Source: DATDIC01 sp963764525
GTDB taxonomy: Bacteria; Pseudomonadota; Alphaproteobacteria; Acetobacterales; Acetobacteraceae
Assembly: GCA_963764525.1 (NCBI GenBank)
Contig: CAVXTC010000016.1
Span: 1-64,000 of the forward strand
DNA: 64,000 nt
Reading direction: 5' to 3'
This document shows, one piece after another, positions 16,032 to 25,377 of this stretch. The stretch's first letter is position 1, and every line of letters begins with the position of its first letter. The translations under genes were made by a program, and so were the position numbers. The notes beneath the pieces were generated by a model. It was given only the letters and a program-made list of their open reading frames with translations. It was not told where the DNA came from and did not search any database.

Positions 16032-17612
16032 TCAGGTTTTCTGCACGCCCCAGAACAGAATATTCCCGCATTTTACAAAGCCGCTGAGTGTGTCGCGGAA
16101 CGCGGTCGGCTGGAAGATCTGACCCAGCGGCATGAACGGGACCGTCTCAAATGCGTGCAGTTGCATCTGCTCGCATACCTGTTTCTGCGCCGCCAGGTCG
16201 GGCGCGTTGAACCAGTCGGTGCGCAGCGCCTCCATCCGTTGGTCGGTCGGCCAGCCGAACCAGCCGGTCTTCCGGCCATTGCCGCGCAGCGGATAGGAAC
16301 TGCCGGGGTTGGAGACCGCCAGCCCGCCCCACAGCGTGCAGAAGCTGTTCCAGCCGCCCTTATCGGGCGGGTCCTGCTTGGCCCGGCGGCTCACCAGCGT
16401 GGCCCAGTCCATCGCCTGGTAATCGACGTTCAGCCCTAGCTGCTTGAACAGGCTGTTGGTGACCTGCGCTTCCTGCTGCAATGCCGGCTGGTCGGTGGGC
16501 GACATCAGCACGATCTTTTCGCCCTGGTAGCCTGACTCCTTTACCAACTGCCGCGCCCTGGCGATGTCGCGCGGCCCCGACAGCGCGCCAAGCCCGGCGG
16601 TGTTGGCCATCGGCGAACCCAGCGTGAAGAACCCGGCCGGATAGCGCCCGAGGTCCATCTGCTCGCCGACCAGCGACTGCACATATTCCTTCTGGTCGAT
16701 CGCCGGCAGCAACGCGCGCAGCAGCTTCGGGTTGTCGAACGGCGGATACAGATGATTGAACGCCAGCACACCCAGCCAGCCGAGCGGATCGAATGTCGCC
16801 ACCTGCACGCCGGCAGACCCCTTCAGCATCGGCAGCAGATCGATCAACGGCAGCTCGACCCAATCGACCTCGCCGGTCTGCAGCGCGGCGGCGGCGGTGG
16901 ATGGGTCCTTCTCCACCAGCCATTCCACCCGATCGACATGCACCATCTTGCCGCCGGCGAAATATTGCGCCGGCTCCTGGCGCGGAACATATGCCTCATT
17001 CTTGGCCCAGGCGGCGCGCGAGCCGGATACCCACTCGTCTCGCAGGAAACGGAACGGGCCGGAGCCGATATATTCCTTGATCTGCTCGCTGGCCGGGGTC
17101 TTGGCCATCCGCTCCGGCATCACGAAGCAGTTCTCCGCGCCCAGCGCATACAGCATCTGGCGGAACGGCTTCTTCAGGCGGATCTGGAAGCGGTTGTCAT
17201 CCAGCGGCTTTATTTCATCCGTCAGCGAAGCCAGATATTGCCCGAACGGGTCCTTCACCCACCAGCGGGTCAGCGATGTCGTGCAGTCGATCGCCCGCAC
17301 CTTCTGCTTGTCGTGGAACATCAGCCCGTCGCGCAACGTGAAGGTCCAGGTCAGCTCGTCCGATGATACCTCATGCCCGGCGCACATTTGCGGGCGGGAT
17401 GTGAGCGAATCGTCGATCCCGTACAGCGTATCGAAGATCATGTAACCATTGTTGATGGCGACCGTCGCGGTGGTCCAGATCGGGTCCGGATTGGCGAGGT
17501 CGGCCTGCGGCACGAAGCGCAGCACCTTCGAGCTGCCTTGGGCGATGGCGGGCCTGGCCAAACCGCTTGCCGCAACCGCCGCCGCACCCTTCAGCACATC
17601 CCTGCGTCGCAT
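16032..17612 (-). CDS. ABC transporter substrate-binding protein, family 5 (dipeptide/oligopeptide type)
   Basis: 526 residues, intact. The start MRRRDVLKGAAAVAASGLA is a twin-arginine-type leader cut after PAIAQ, so the protein is exported to the periplasm. The SBP_bac_5 fold follows: LTWTFTLRDGLMFHDKQKVRA early, YIGSGPFRFLRDEW in the middle and a C-terminal lobe with VPFMPLGQIFQPTAFRDTL. ATG 17612 has AGGA a few bases upstream. No permease or ATPase genes are next to it, so it is an orphan binding protein or its transporter is elsewhere. The ligand (peptide, opine or other) cannot be read. Confidence 0.9.
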   Translation of the reverse strand: MRRRDVLKGAAAVAASGLARPAIAQGSSKVLRFVPQADLANPDPIWTTATVAINNGYMIFDTLYGIDDSLTSRPQMCAGHEVSSDELTWTFTLRDGLMFHDKQKVRAIDCTTSLTRWWVKDPFGQYLASLTDEIKPLDDNRFQIRLKKPFRQMLYALGAENCFVMPERMAKTPASEQIKEYIGSGPFRFLRDEWVSGSRAAWAKNEAYVPRQEPAQYFAGGKMVHVDRVEWLVEKDPSTAAAALQTGEVDWVELPLIDLLPMLKGSAGVQVATFDPLGWLGVLAFNHLYPPFDNPKLLRALLPAIDQKEYVQSLVGEQMDLGRYPAGFFTLGSPMANTAGLGALSGPRDIARARQLVKESGYQGEKIVLMSPTDQPALQQEAQVTNSLFKQLGLNVDYQAMDWATLVSRRAKQDPPDKGGWNSFCTLWGGLAVSNPGSSYPLRGNGRKTGWFGWPTDQRMEALRTDWFNAPDLAAQKQVCEQMQLHAFETVPFMPLGQIFQPTAFRDTLSGFVKCGNILFWGVQKT

Positions 17613-17671
17613 GATTTCCTGGCCCCTTGGTGAGTGTCGGTGGCGAGTGTGACGCAATCCTCGACCGGCGC

Positions 17672-18328
17672 TCAAGCCTGATCCGCTTCCGGCCTGATCG
17701 GCGGGGCCGGTTGCGGCCCGGCATCAGGGATCAGCCGGTCGGCCAGAGTTTCCAGCAGGTGCAGCGTGAAGGCCGGATGCTGAAAGTATAATGCCCGCAT
17801 CCTGGCTGCGGTCAGTCCGAGCAACAGGCAATCGGTCCGCGCCACCACGGTCGCGGTTCGCCGGCGGATGCGTGACAGGACGCCCATCTCGCCGATGATG
17901 GTGCCGGGCCCGCGGATCAGGCCCCCGCTCTGCTCGATCTCGACTTCGCCGCGTTCCAGGTAGAACATCTCGTGCGCCTCGTCGCCGCGCCGGAACAGGA
18001 TTTTGCCGGCCGGTAATCGGCGTTGCGTCATGTGCGGGCGCAGTGCCGAGATATCGAAACCTTTGACGTCGCACTCCGTCGAACCGATCAGGCGGATCAC
18101 CTGAATGATGCGCCAGGTGTTCACCGGCAACAGCGCCAGATGCAGGACCAGCACGGGGTACAGCCCGTCGAGGTAGCCATAGGTGATGAACAGCAGATTG
18201 CTCAGCAGCGCGACGGCGCGCAGCGGCGCCATGGTGCTCATGCAGAACGACGCGAACACCGACAGCGCGGCGGCGTAACCGACCAGGTCCTTGGGATCGG
18301 CCCTGGCCAGCAGGTCTGGCATCGTCAT
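17672..18328 (-). CDS. Membrane protein with YgjV-like N-terminus and cyclic nucleotide-binding domain
   Basis: 218 residues. About three hydrophobic helices (DLVGYAAALSVFASFCMSTM, LRAVALLSNLLFITYGYLDG, YPVLVLHLALLPVNTWRIIQ) occupy residues 12-80. A Crp/cNMP-binding barrel follows: RLPAGKILFRRGDEAHEMFY, GPGTIIGEMGVLSRIRRRTA, which contains the GEMG phosphate-binding turn and an Arg. No DNA-binding helix-turn-helix follows, so it is not a transcription factor. The role may be sensing cAMP/cGMP or another ligand at the membrane. Start is 18328 or the Met at 18322. Confidence 0.75.
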   Translation of the reverse strand: MTMPDLLARADPKDLVGYAAALSVFASFCMSTMAPLRAVALLSNLLFITYGYLDGLYPVLVLHLALLPVNTWRIIQVIRLIGSTECDVKGFDISALRPHMTQRRLPAGKILFRRGDEAHEMFYLERGEVEIEQSGGLIRGPGTIIGEMGVLSRIRRRTATVVARTDCLLLGLTAARMRALYFQHPAFTLHLLETLADRLIPDAGPQPAPPIRPEADQA

Positions 18329-18420
18329 CGTGGCCTCCCGCGGACGCGCGGCATGGATCGCACGTCAGGCAGGTGGCGGCGAGATTGCCCGGCGGCTTCG
18401 ATCGTGTAGTTTCCGGGGCG

Positions 18421-18795
18421 ATGACCCGGCTGCCCTTCCCTCGCTTCGGGCTGTTCACGGCACTGCTGGCGCTGGCGATTCAGCTCGGGCTGGCCGCGTC
18501 GGTGCCGAACCCGGCCTCGGCATTCGCCTTGGCTGGCGTGGGTGTCATCTGCCACGCCGGGACCGCGCGGAATGAGGTGCCGTTGGCGCCGGCGCACCGG
18601 CAGGCGCCGGATTGCGCACTATGCCCATTCTGCAGCGCGCTGGCCGCGCCGGCGCCGACCCTGCCGGCGGCTCCGGTGGTTCTGCCGCCAGCCATGGCGT
18701 TCGTGGCCGCCACGGTCGTGCTGCCCCCGGCGACCGCCCAGCCGCGCGTGATCATCACTGCCGCGCAACCGCGCGGTCCCCCTTCCCCGGCTTGA
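18421..18795 (+). CDS. DUF2946 family protein
   Basis: 124 residues. An N-terminal hydrophobic segment (FGLFTALLALAIQLGLAASV) is followed by ICHAG and a CALCPFCSAL motif, the Cys/His arrangement of DUF2946. A C-terminal Ala/Pro-rich tail follows. DUF2946 genes commonly sit beside copper transport and cytochrome oxidase assembly genes, as here, where a CopD-like protein and SCO1 follow. A copper-related role is inferred from motif and context. Confidence 0.75.
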   Translation: MTRLPFPRFGLFTALLALAIQLGLAASVPNPASAFALAGVGVICHAGTARNEVPLAPAHRQAPDCALCPFCSALAAPAPTLPAAPVVLPPAMAFVAATVVLPPATAQPRVIITAAQPRGPPSPA

Positions 18796-18852
18796 GCCTT
18801 CGTCCATCGAGCCGGGCGCGTGTGCGCCTTCGCTCATGCCAGAGGAGATGAG

Positions 18853-19191
18853 ATGTGTTCCGCCGTATCATGCCGGCCGCGACGGCCGGCCTCGTCGATC
18901 AAGCTGGGCCTGTTCCTGTGCGCGCTGGGCATAGGCGCAGTGAACAGGTTTGTTCTGATAGCGGTTGCGGCGGTCTCGTTGCGTGCGCGTGACCGACTGC
19001 GGCTGGCGGTGATCGCCGAGGCGGCGATCGGGCTTTGCATCGTGCTGATCGCCGGGTGGCTGACGAGCCTGGCCCCGGGCGGTACGGTTCATGCGGCGTG
19101 GTGGCTTTGGGGGCGCCGGGCAACCATGGTTGCGGCGGCAACGTTTGTTACCGCGCGCGGCGCTTTTTCAATGTTCGGGAGAGCTTCATGA
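18853..19191 (+). CDS. CopD-like copper resistance membrane protein, short form
   Basis: 112 residues. KLGLFLCALGIGAVNRFVLI and LAVIAEAAIGLCIVLIAGWL match the last helices of CopD domains. The first helices of a full CopD are missing, so this is either a minimal CopD domain or the C-terminal piece of a truncated gene; sequence just upstream does not restore it. It overlaps the SCO1 start (ATGA at 19188-19191), so the two are translationally coupled and likely act together in periplasmic copper handling. Confidence 0.6.
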   Translation: MCSAVSCRPRRPASSIKLGLFLCALGIGAVNRFVLIAVAAVSLRARDRLRLAVIAEAAIGLCIVLIAGWLTSLAPGGTVHAAWWLWGRRATMVAAATFVTARGAFSMFGRAS

Positions 19192-19791
19192 CGGTTCGTG
19201 GCCCGGCCGGGAAACCGGCTCTGCTGCCATACGCGGTCGCCGGCGTGCTGCTGGCGCTGGTGATGTTCGGCGCCGCCGCGTTCTTGTGGTTCGGCAACAG
19301 CGCGAGCGCGGCGATCGGCGGCCCGTTCACGCTGGAGAACAGCGCCGGCCAGCACGGTTACCGACCGCAGTTTCCGCGGCAAGTATATGCTGGTCTATTT
19401 CGGCTACACCTACTGCCCGGATGTCTGCCCGACCACGCTGCAATCGCTCGCCGCCGCGCTGGATGCGATGGGGGCGAAGGCGGACCGGGTGGCGCCGATC
19501 TTCATCACGGTCGATCCGGCGCGCGACACACCGGCGGTGATGAAGCGCTACACGGCGGCGTTCTCATCGCGGCTGATCGGGCTGACCGGCACGGCGGAGG
19601 AGATCGCCAGGGTGACACGGGAATATCATGTGTATGCCGAGAAGCACGTCACCGGGCCGGGTCCGAACGATTACTCGATGGACCACAGTTCGGTGCTGTA
19701 TTTGATGGGACCGGACGGGCGGTTCATCGCGCCGCTGGAGGAAGCCGCGCCAAAGCAGATGGCGGCGGATATTTCGCGACAGATGTCGTGA
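19188..19791 (+). CDS. SCO1/SenC copper chaperone for cytochrome oxidase (one frame break)
   Basis: A transmembrane anchor (AVAGVLLALVMFGAAAFLWF) is followed by GGPFTLENSAGQ. The frame then shifts at about 19353, where removing one C restores TVTDRSFRGKYMLVYFGYTY. The copper site is complete: CPDVC at about 19418-19432 and the distal His in YSMDHSSVLYL. SCO1 delivers copper to the CuA centre of cytochrome c oxidase and has a thioredoxin fold. Length is 3n+1, consistent with a single inserted base. All functional residues are intact, so I treat the gene as real. Confidence 0.85.
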
Positions 19792-19874
19792 GTCCCACCT
19801 CGCCCGCTTGCCGGAAGGTAGGGTGAGGCGGCCCCCCTCGCGGCGCTGCCCTGCTTTCCTGTAAGCTGCCGCTC

Positions 19875-22125
19875 ATGGACAAGACCTCCGCACCTGAACT
19901 GCATGCGCGTGGCGGCGGCCGTGGACACACTGTCCCGGCCGGCCACCGCTGCCGACCCGACCTGCCGCGGCCCGGGCGATCCGCCCGGACAGCCCCGAGC
20001 GGTTCATCAACCGCGAGCTGTCCTGGCTGGACTTCAACCACCGCGTCGTGGAGGAAGCCGAGAACCCGCGCCATCCGCTGCTGGAGCGGCTGCGCTTCGT
20101 CTCGATCAGCGCGTCGAACCTGGATGAGTTCTACTCGGTGCGGGTTGCCGGCCTGATCGGGCAGGCGAAGGCGGGGCTGACCGCGCTGTCGCCGGACGGG
20201 CGCACGCCGGCGCAGCAGCTTGCCGAGATCAAGACCCGCGCAGAGGCGCTGCTGATCGACCAGCAGCTTGTCTGGCGCGAGCTGCGCGGGCTGTTGCAGA
20301 CCGCCGGCATCGAGGTGTGCGACACCGGCACGCTGCCCGCCGAAGACCTCGCCTGGCTGGAAGCGTGGTTCATGGAGCGGGTGTTTCCGGTGCTGACGCC
20401 GCTGGCGATCGATCCGGCGCATCCGTTCCCGTTCATTCCCAACATGGGGCTGGTGATCGCGCTGCGGCTGCTGCGCGAGCCAGGACGGGCACAACATGCG
20501 GGCGCTGATCCCGCTGCCGTCCCAGGTGGATCGCTTCGTCCGCCTGCCCGCTGCCGACGGACCGGCCGATCCGCTTCGTCATGCTGGAAGACATGGTCCG
20601 CCGTTTCCTCGACCGGCTGTTTCCGGGATTCCGCATCACCGGGCAGGGCATGTTCCGGCTGATCCGCGACACCGACGTGGAGTTCGAGGAAGAGGCGGAA
20701 GACCTGGTCCGTTCCTATGAAACGGCGTTGAAGCGGCGGCGTCGCGGGGTCGCCATCCATCTCAGTCTCAGCGCCGACATGCCGGAGGAGCTGCGCGAGC
20801 TGGTGGCTGACGAGCTGGATGCCACGCCGGACGAGATCTTCATCCAGCACGGCATCCTGGGTGTCGCCGATCTGCGGCAACTGATCGTCGATGACCGGCC
20901 GGACCTGCTGTTCCCGCCCTACACGCCGCGCTTTCCGGAGCGCATCCGCGATTTCGGCGGCGATTGCTTCGCCGCGATCCGCGCCAAGGACATCATCGTC
21001 CACCACCCGTTCGAGAGCTTCGACGTGGTGGTGCAGTTCCTGCGCCAGGCGGCGCGCGATCCGAACGTGGTGGCGGTGAAGCAGACGCTGTACCGCACCA
21101 GCCGCGACAGCCCGATCGTCAAGGCGCTGATCGAGGCGGCGGAGGCGGGCAAGTTCGTCACCGCCGTGGTGGAGCTGCGGGCCCGCTTCGACGAGGAGGC
21201 CAATATCCGCCTGGCGCGGTCGCTGGAAGCGGTCCGGCGTGCAGGTGGTGTTCGGCTTCGCGGCGCTGAAGACGCACGCGAAACTGTCGCTGGTGGTGCG
21301 GCGGGAAGCCGGCGCGGTGCGCTCTTACGCGCATTTCGGCACCGGCAACTATCATCCGATCACCGCGCGCATCTATACCGACCTGTCGTTCTTCACCACC
21401 GATCCGGAGCTGACGCGCGACGCGGCGCGGCTGTTCAACTATCTTACCGGATATGCGCAGCCGGAGATGATGGACGCCATCGCGTTCAGTCCGCTGACCT
21501 TGCGCAACGTGCTGGTGGAGCTGATCGAGAAGGAGATCGCCTTCGCGATTGCCGGGCGAGCCGGCAGGCATCTGGCTGAAGATGAACAGCCTGGTCGATG
21601 AGATGCTGATCGACGCGCTGTATCGCGCCTCGGCCGGCCGGCGTGAAGGTGATGGGCGTGGTGCGCGGCATCTGCTGCCTGCGGCCGGGCATCCCGGGCC
21701 TGTCGGAGAACATCCGCATCAAGTCGATCGTCGGGCGGTTCCTGGAGCACAGCCGCGTCTGCGTGTTCGGCAACGGCCACGCGCTGCCGAGCCGGCACGC
21801 GCGCGTGTTTATCAGCTCCGCCGACTGGATGGTGCGCAACCTGGACTGGCGGGTGGAAACGCTGGTGCCGATCTTCAACCCGACCGTGCATGCGCAGGTG
21901 CTGGATCAGATCATGGTAGTGAATTTGAAGGACACGATGCAATCGTGGGAACTGAAGCCGGACGGGACCTGGCGGCGGGTGCCGCCGGGCAAGAAACCGG
22001 TTTCGGCTCACGACTACTTCATGACCAACCCGTCGCTCTCCGGGCGCGGTTCCGCGTTGCACGGTCCGACGATTGCGGCGTCACTGGCGCCGCATCGACG
22101 GGCCGGACCGCGTGAACCAGGATTG
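19875..22125 (+). CDS. ppk: Polyphosphate kinase 1 (several frame breaks)
   Basis: The enzyme makes polyphosphate from ATP. Blocks in order: FINRELSWLDFNHRVVEEA, SISASNLDEFYSVRVAGL, PVLTPLAIDPAHPFPFIPN, PFESFDVVVQFLRQAARDP, AVKQTLYRTSRDSPIV, the catalytic stretch GTGNYHPITARIYTDLSFF with the phosphorylated His, and ISSADWMVRNLDWRVETL. The C-terminus in the last frame ends RRIDGPDRVNQD with TGA at 22125. At least five shifts (near 19950, 20490, 20570, 21240, 21570, 21640 and 22070) are needed. The true start is uncertain; ATG 19875 is the nearest, in a different frame from the first conserved block. ppx begins 6 bases after the stop, as in many ppk-ppx operons. Confidence 0.88.
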
Positions 22126-22130
22126 ATTGC

Positions 22131-23635
22131 ATGTCCTCTGAGCCGCCCGCCCCGACATCGCGCTGCGCGGTGGTCGATCTCGGTTCCAACTCGGTACGGC
22201 TGGTTGTCTATGAAGGGCGCTGCCGCAATCCGGTGGCGATGTTCAACGAAAAGGCGGTGCTGCGGCTGGGCCGCGGATTGCAGGCGACGGGACGGCTGAA
22301 CGAGGAAACGGTCGGCCAGGCGATCACCGTCATGCGACGGTATCAGGCGGTCGCTCGCGCGATGGGCGCCGACCCGTTGGAGGTGCTAGCGACCGCGGCG
22401 GTGCGCGACGCGGCAAACGGCCCGGAGTTCGTGCGTCGGCTGGCGCCGCATCTGCCTGGTGTGCCGATCCGCATCCTGTCGGGGTCGGAGGAGGGCGAAT
22501 ACTCGGCGCTGGGTGTTATCTGCGGTATCCCGGAGGCGGACGGGATCCTGGCCGGAATTGGCGGCGGATCGCTGGAGCTGGTTCGGTTGCAGGATGGCCA
22601 GCCGGGCCGGAGCCATACGGTGGGGTTGGGCGTGATCCGGCTGGCGGAGCGCGCCGGCAACGATCCGGAGCGCGCGCGGGACATCGCGGATGCGGATTTG
22701 TCTGGGGTTGGCTGGCTGAAACAGGGCGAGGGCCGCGATCTGTACTTGGTCGGCGGGGCGTGGCGCGCGCTGGCGCGGGTGCATATGTCGCAGGTCGGCT
22801 ATCCGTTGCATATGGTTCATCATTACACGATCGGGCGAGAGGAAGCGCGCGAACTCGCCGGCATGGTTGCCGGCTCCGGGCGGCGTGCGTTGGAACGGTT
22901 GCCGGGCGTGCCACGCCGGCGCATCGAGGACCTGCCCTACGCCGCCGTGGTGCTGCGCCGGGTGCTGCGGGCGACGTCCGCCGCGCGGGTGGTGTTCAGC
23001 GCGAACGGGCTGCGAGAGGGCTGGTTCATGCAGCAGATCCCGGATGAGGTGCGCGCCGAGGACCCGCTGCTTGCCGCCGGCCGCGACTATGCGCGGTGGC
23101 TCGGGCGGGATGCGACGCTGCCGCCTGATCTGATAGCGTGGACCGACCCGTTGTTTCCGCGTGAAACCATCGAGGGGCGGCGGCTTGCGGGAGGCCGCAT
23201 GCTGGATGTCCGACCTGGGCAGCCGCGACCATCCGGAGTTCCGTGCCGAGCAAGCGTTCCTGCGCGTGCTGCGTCAGCCAGGCGTGGGACTGGATCATTA
23301 TGCTCGGGCGTTTCTGGCACTGGCGATCGCGCTGCGCTACGAAGCCGAGGCCGACACGGAATATTTGCGTCCGGCACGATTGCTGCTGGATGTCGCCAGC
23401 GCACACCGGGCGGTGGTGCTGGGGATCGCACTGCGGCTGGCCTACACGCTGTCGGCCGGCACGCGCGACCTGCTGGCGGGGACCGCGTTGGCAGTGCGGG
23501 GCAGCCGGTTGGTGCTGCGGCTGGATGAGTTCGCGCGGGGTGTTTGCGGGGGAAAGCGTGCTGCGACGGCTGGATCGGCTGGCGCAGGAGGTGGGATTGG
23601 AGGCGGGGACGGAGGCGATGCGGGGGACCGCCTGA
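22131..23635 (+). CDS. ppx: Exopolyphosphatase / Ppx-GppA phosphatase (two frame breaks)
   Basis: The ASKHA-fold enzyme releases phosphate from polyphosphate or hydrolyses pppGpp. Visible: AVVDLGSNSVRLVVYEG (phosphate-1 loop), EVLATAAVRDAANGPEF, ILSGSEEGEYSALGV and the phosphate-2 loop GILAGIGGGSLELVRL, then LYLVGGAWRALARVHM. The frame breaks near 23200 and again near 23540. The tail VLRRLDRLAQEVGLEAG ends at TGA 23633-23635. Pairing with ppk gives a polyphosphate synthesis and turnover unit. Confidence 0.88.
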
Positions 23636-23811
23636 GATATCGAGGCGGTCGTGATACCCACCCGGGCTGGGGACCATGGAAAGCTCTGGGATTGCACCAT
23701 GGTTTCGATGGAAATCGTTAGATCGCCCGCCTCAGGGGCACTGTCTTGCCGAGTGTCGTGCGAGCCGGAACAACGATCACCGCGAACCCGACAGTTGGGA
23801 TTACTCTCAAC

Positions 23812-23857
23812 ATTTCAACACGGAGGACGCGCGAGGGCCACGGGGCGCCACGGAGGT
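23812..23857 (+). repeat. CACGGAGG repeat, left inverted copy beside a GxxExxY gene
   Basis: The block TTTCAACACGGAGG followed by GGGCCACGGGGCGCCACGGAGG matches, in the opposite direction, the block at 24242-24289. Together they bracket the GxxExxY gene within a few bases at each side. Confidence 0.75.
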
Positions 23858-23861
23858 CTTC

Positions 23862-24235
23862 TCAAACCACGAAGCGGCGGAGACCGTCGATCAGGCGGGA
23901 CGCGTTGAAGTTGAGGATCAGGCCGATCTTGATGCCGCTCATTCGCAAGTAAGTCTGCAATTGGGCTTCATGCGCCGGCAGAATGGCCGGCACCGCCTTG
24001 ATCTCCAGAATGACCTGGCGATCCACAACGATGTCCGCCCGAAATCCCTTGCTGATCAATACTCCCTTGTAAGTCACCGGGATGCCAACCTGCCGCTCGA
24101 CTGCAAGACCTGGCTGGCGGAGTTCGTAACACAACATTGCTCATGGACAGATTCCAGCAGGCATTGCCCGGTATGGCGATGAACTTCGATCGCAAGAGCG
24201 ATGATCCGCCCAGTCAGATCAGCAGCGAGAAGCAT
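23862..24235 (-). CDS. GxxExxY family protein (one frame break)
   Basis: The start MLLAADLTGRIIALAIEVHR at 24235 leads to GLLESVHEQ, the family motif with His in place of the usual Tyr. The frame shifts near 24135, then CYELRQPGLAVERQVGIPV and FRADIVVDRQVILEIKAV, the PD-(D/E)xK-like core (D...E-x-K). The end GIKIGLILNFN and RLIDGLRRFVV is the standard C-terminus. The function of the family is unknown. Stop and start each lie 4-7 bases from an inverted CACGGAGG repeat, so gene plus repeats look like one cassette. It shares only moderate similarity with the copy at 3160-4850. Confidence 0.8.
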
Positions 24236-24241
24236 GGCCTG

Positions 24242-24289
24242 AACTCCGTGGCCCCCCGTGGCCCCCACCCTTCCTCCGTGTTGAAAATG
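24242..24289 (-). repeat. CACGGAGG repeat, right inverted copy
   Basis: The reverse complement reads TTTTCAACACGGAGG and then GGGGCCACGGGGGGCCACGGAG, the counterpart of 23812-23857. Its last GGAG lies about 12 bases before the GxxExxY ATG and may act as its ribosome binding site. Confidence 0.75.
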
Positions 24290-24417
24290 AATAAACACAC
24301 GGACGCATCGTACAATGCTCAATCCGCGAGACGCCCACCGACCCTTGTATCAGTTACGAGACCGGCGAACGGTCGGCGTGAGTCAATTATATTACGCTAT
24401 TGAACGAAACGATCCTG

Positions 24418-24455
24418 TCGTGTCATAATGAATTACCCTCTCGTGTCATAATGAA
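24418..24455. repeat. Two direct repeats TCGTGTCATAATGAA
   Basis: The 15-base word occurs at 24418-24432 and 24441-24455, 23 bases apart, in an AT-rich patch. No gene starts nearby, and the 24290-24598 gap otherwise shows nothing. Two sites about two helical turns apart could be regulator sites, but no promoter is visible. Confidence 0.45.
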
Positions 24456-24598
24456 AGTGATGAGGCTGCCCGCCTCAGCCGCGCCGCACTGTCCTTCCGC
24501 CGGTGGAAATCGTTCGTTACGTGGCTGACCTGCCCTCACCCGGTTCGCTCCGCGATAGCTTCACCCCGCCCGCTCCGCCGTCCGCACCTCCGGCGGCT

Positions 24599-25282
24599 CT
24601 ACGGTGCAGGCCGTTGCCTCCCCGGAGGTGCGGACGGCGCCGGCCCGGTGGTCCCCGGTGCTGGAGCCGCCGGTGCTACCGGCTGCAACGGCGCCGGGTT
24701 GACTTGCTGATTAGGCGTGAACGGCTGGGTCGGCGCCTGCCCGAACGGTTGTGTCGGCGTCGCCGGACGCGCCCGCATCTGCCGCGTCAGGTCAGTGATG
24801 CAGCGTGCGAATGTGTTGTCCGCCGCCGTGGAACCGGCCAGCGAAATCGTCCACGGCGCCTCGTTGCCTGACGGGAAGCTCAACAGCATCGTTGCCGCTT
24901 GGCGGAATTGCAGGTCGAAATCGCGGATGCTGCCCACGCCAAGGCTCCAGCCCAGGGAACCGCCCTGCCCAGTCGCCTGGAAGTTCCACGGGGCAGCGGC
25001 GCCGATCTGCAGCACAACCGGAACCGAGAGCCCGTCAGGTATGTTCCATCCCGGCTTGCCCGCCTCGAACGCCAGCGCGTCGCCGGCGATGACGAAACTC
25101 AGGTTCAGGGTGCGGCCATCGGTTGGGTTCTCCGTCCCGATGCCGCAGACCATCCGGTCCTGCGTGTCGGTGCCGCTGAACGCGTGCCAGACTCCGGCGC
25201 GATAATAGACCGTGGTCGCCGCGCCCGCCGGCGTAACCGCCAGCGCCAGTGCCGCAATCGCGAAAAGCCGCGGGACCCGCAT
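24599..25282 (-). CDS. Secreted protein of unknown function with Pro-rich tail
   Basis: 227 residues. The signal peptide MRVPRLFAIAALALAVTPAGA is followed by a mature domain with MVCGIGTENPTDGRTLNLSF and FARCITDLTRQM; two Cys may pair. The layout recalls invasion-associated locus B (IalB)-type periplasmic proteins, but I am not certain. The last 50 residues are Pro/Ala/Gln-rich (TPTQPFGQAPTQPFTPNQQ). ATG 25282 is chosen because it begins the signal peptide. Divergent from eno over 95 bases. Confidence 0.6.
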   Translation of the reverse strand: MRVPRLFAIAALALAVTPAGAATTVYYRAGVWHAFSGTDTQDRMVCGIGTENPTDGRTLNLSFVIAGDALAFEAGKPGWNIPDGLSVPVVLQIGAAAPWNFQATGQGGSLGWSLGVGSIRDFDLQFRQAATMLLSFPSGNEAPWTISLAGSTAADNTFARCITDLTRQMRARPATPTQPFGQAPTQPFTPNQQVNPAPLQPVAPAAPAPGTTGPAPSAPPGRQRPAP

Positions 25283-25377
25283 CGCGTTCTCTCCTGCCGC
25301 CATGTGGCGCCCGGCTGGCGAGCGCCGCCCCGAAGTGATAGGCACCGGGCGCCGCGAGACAAGCACCGGAGCCCAGC

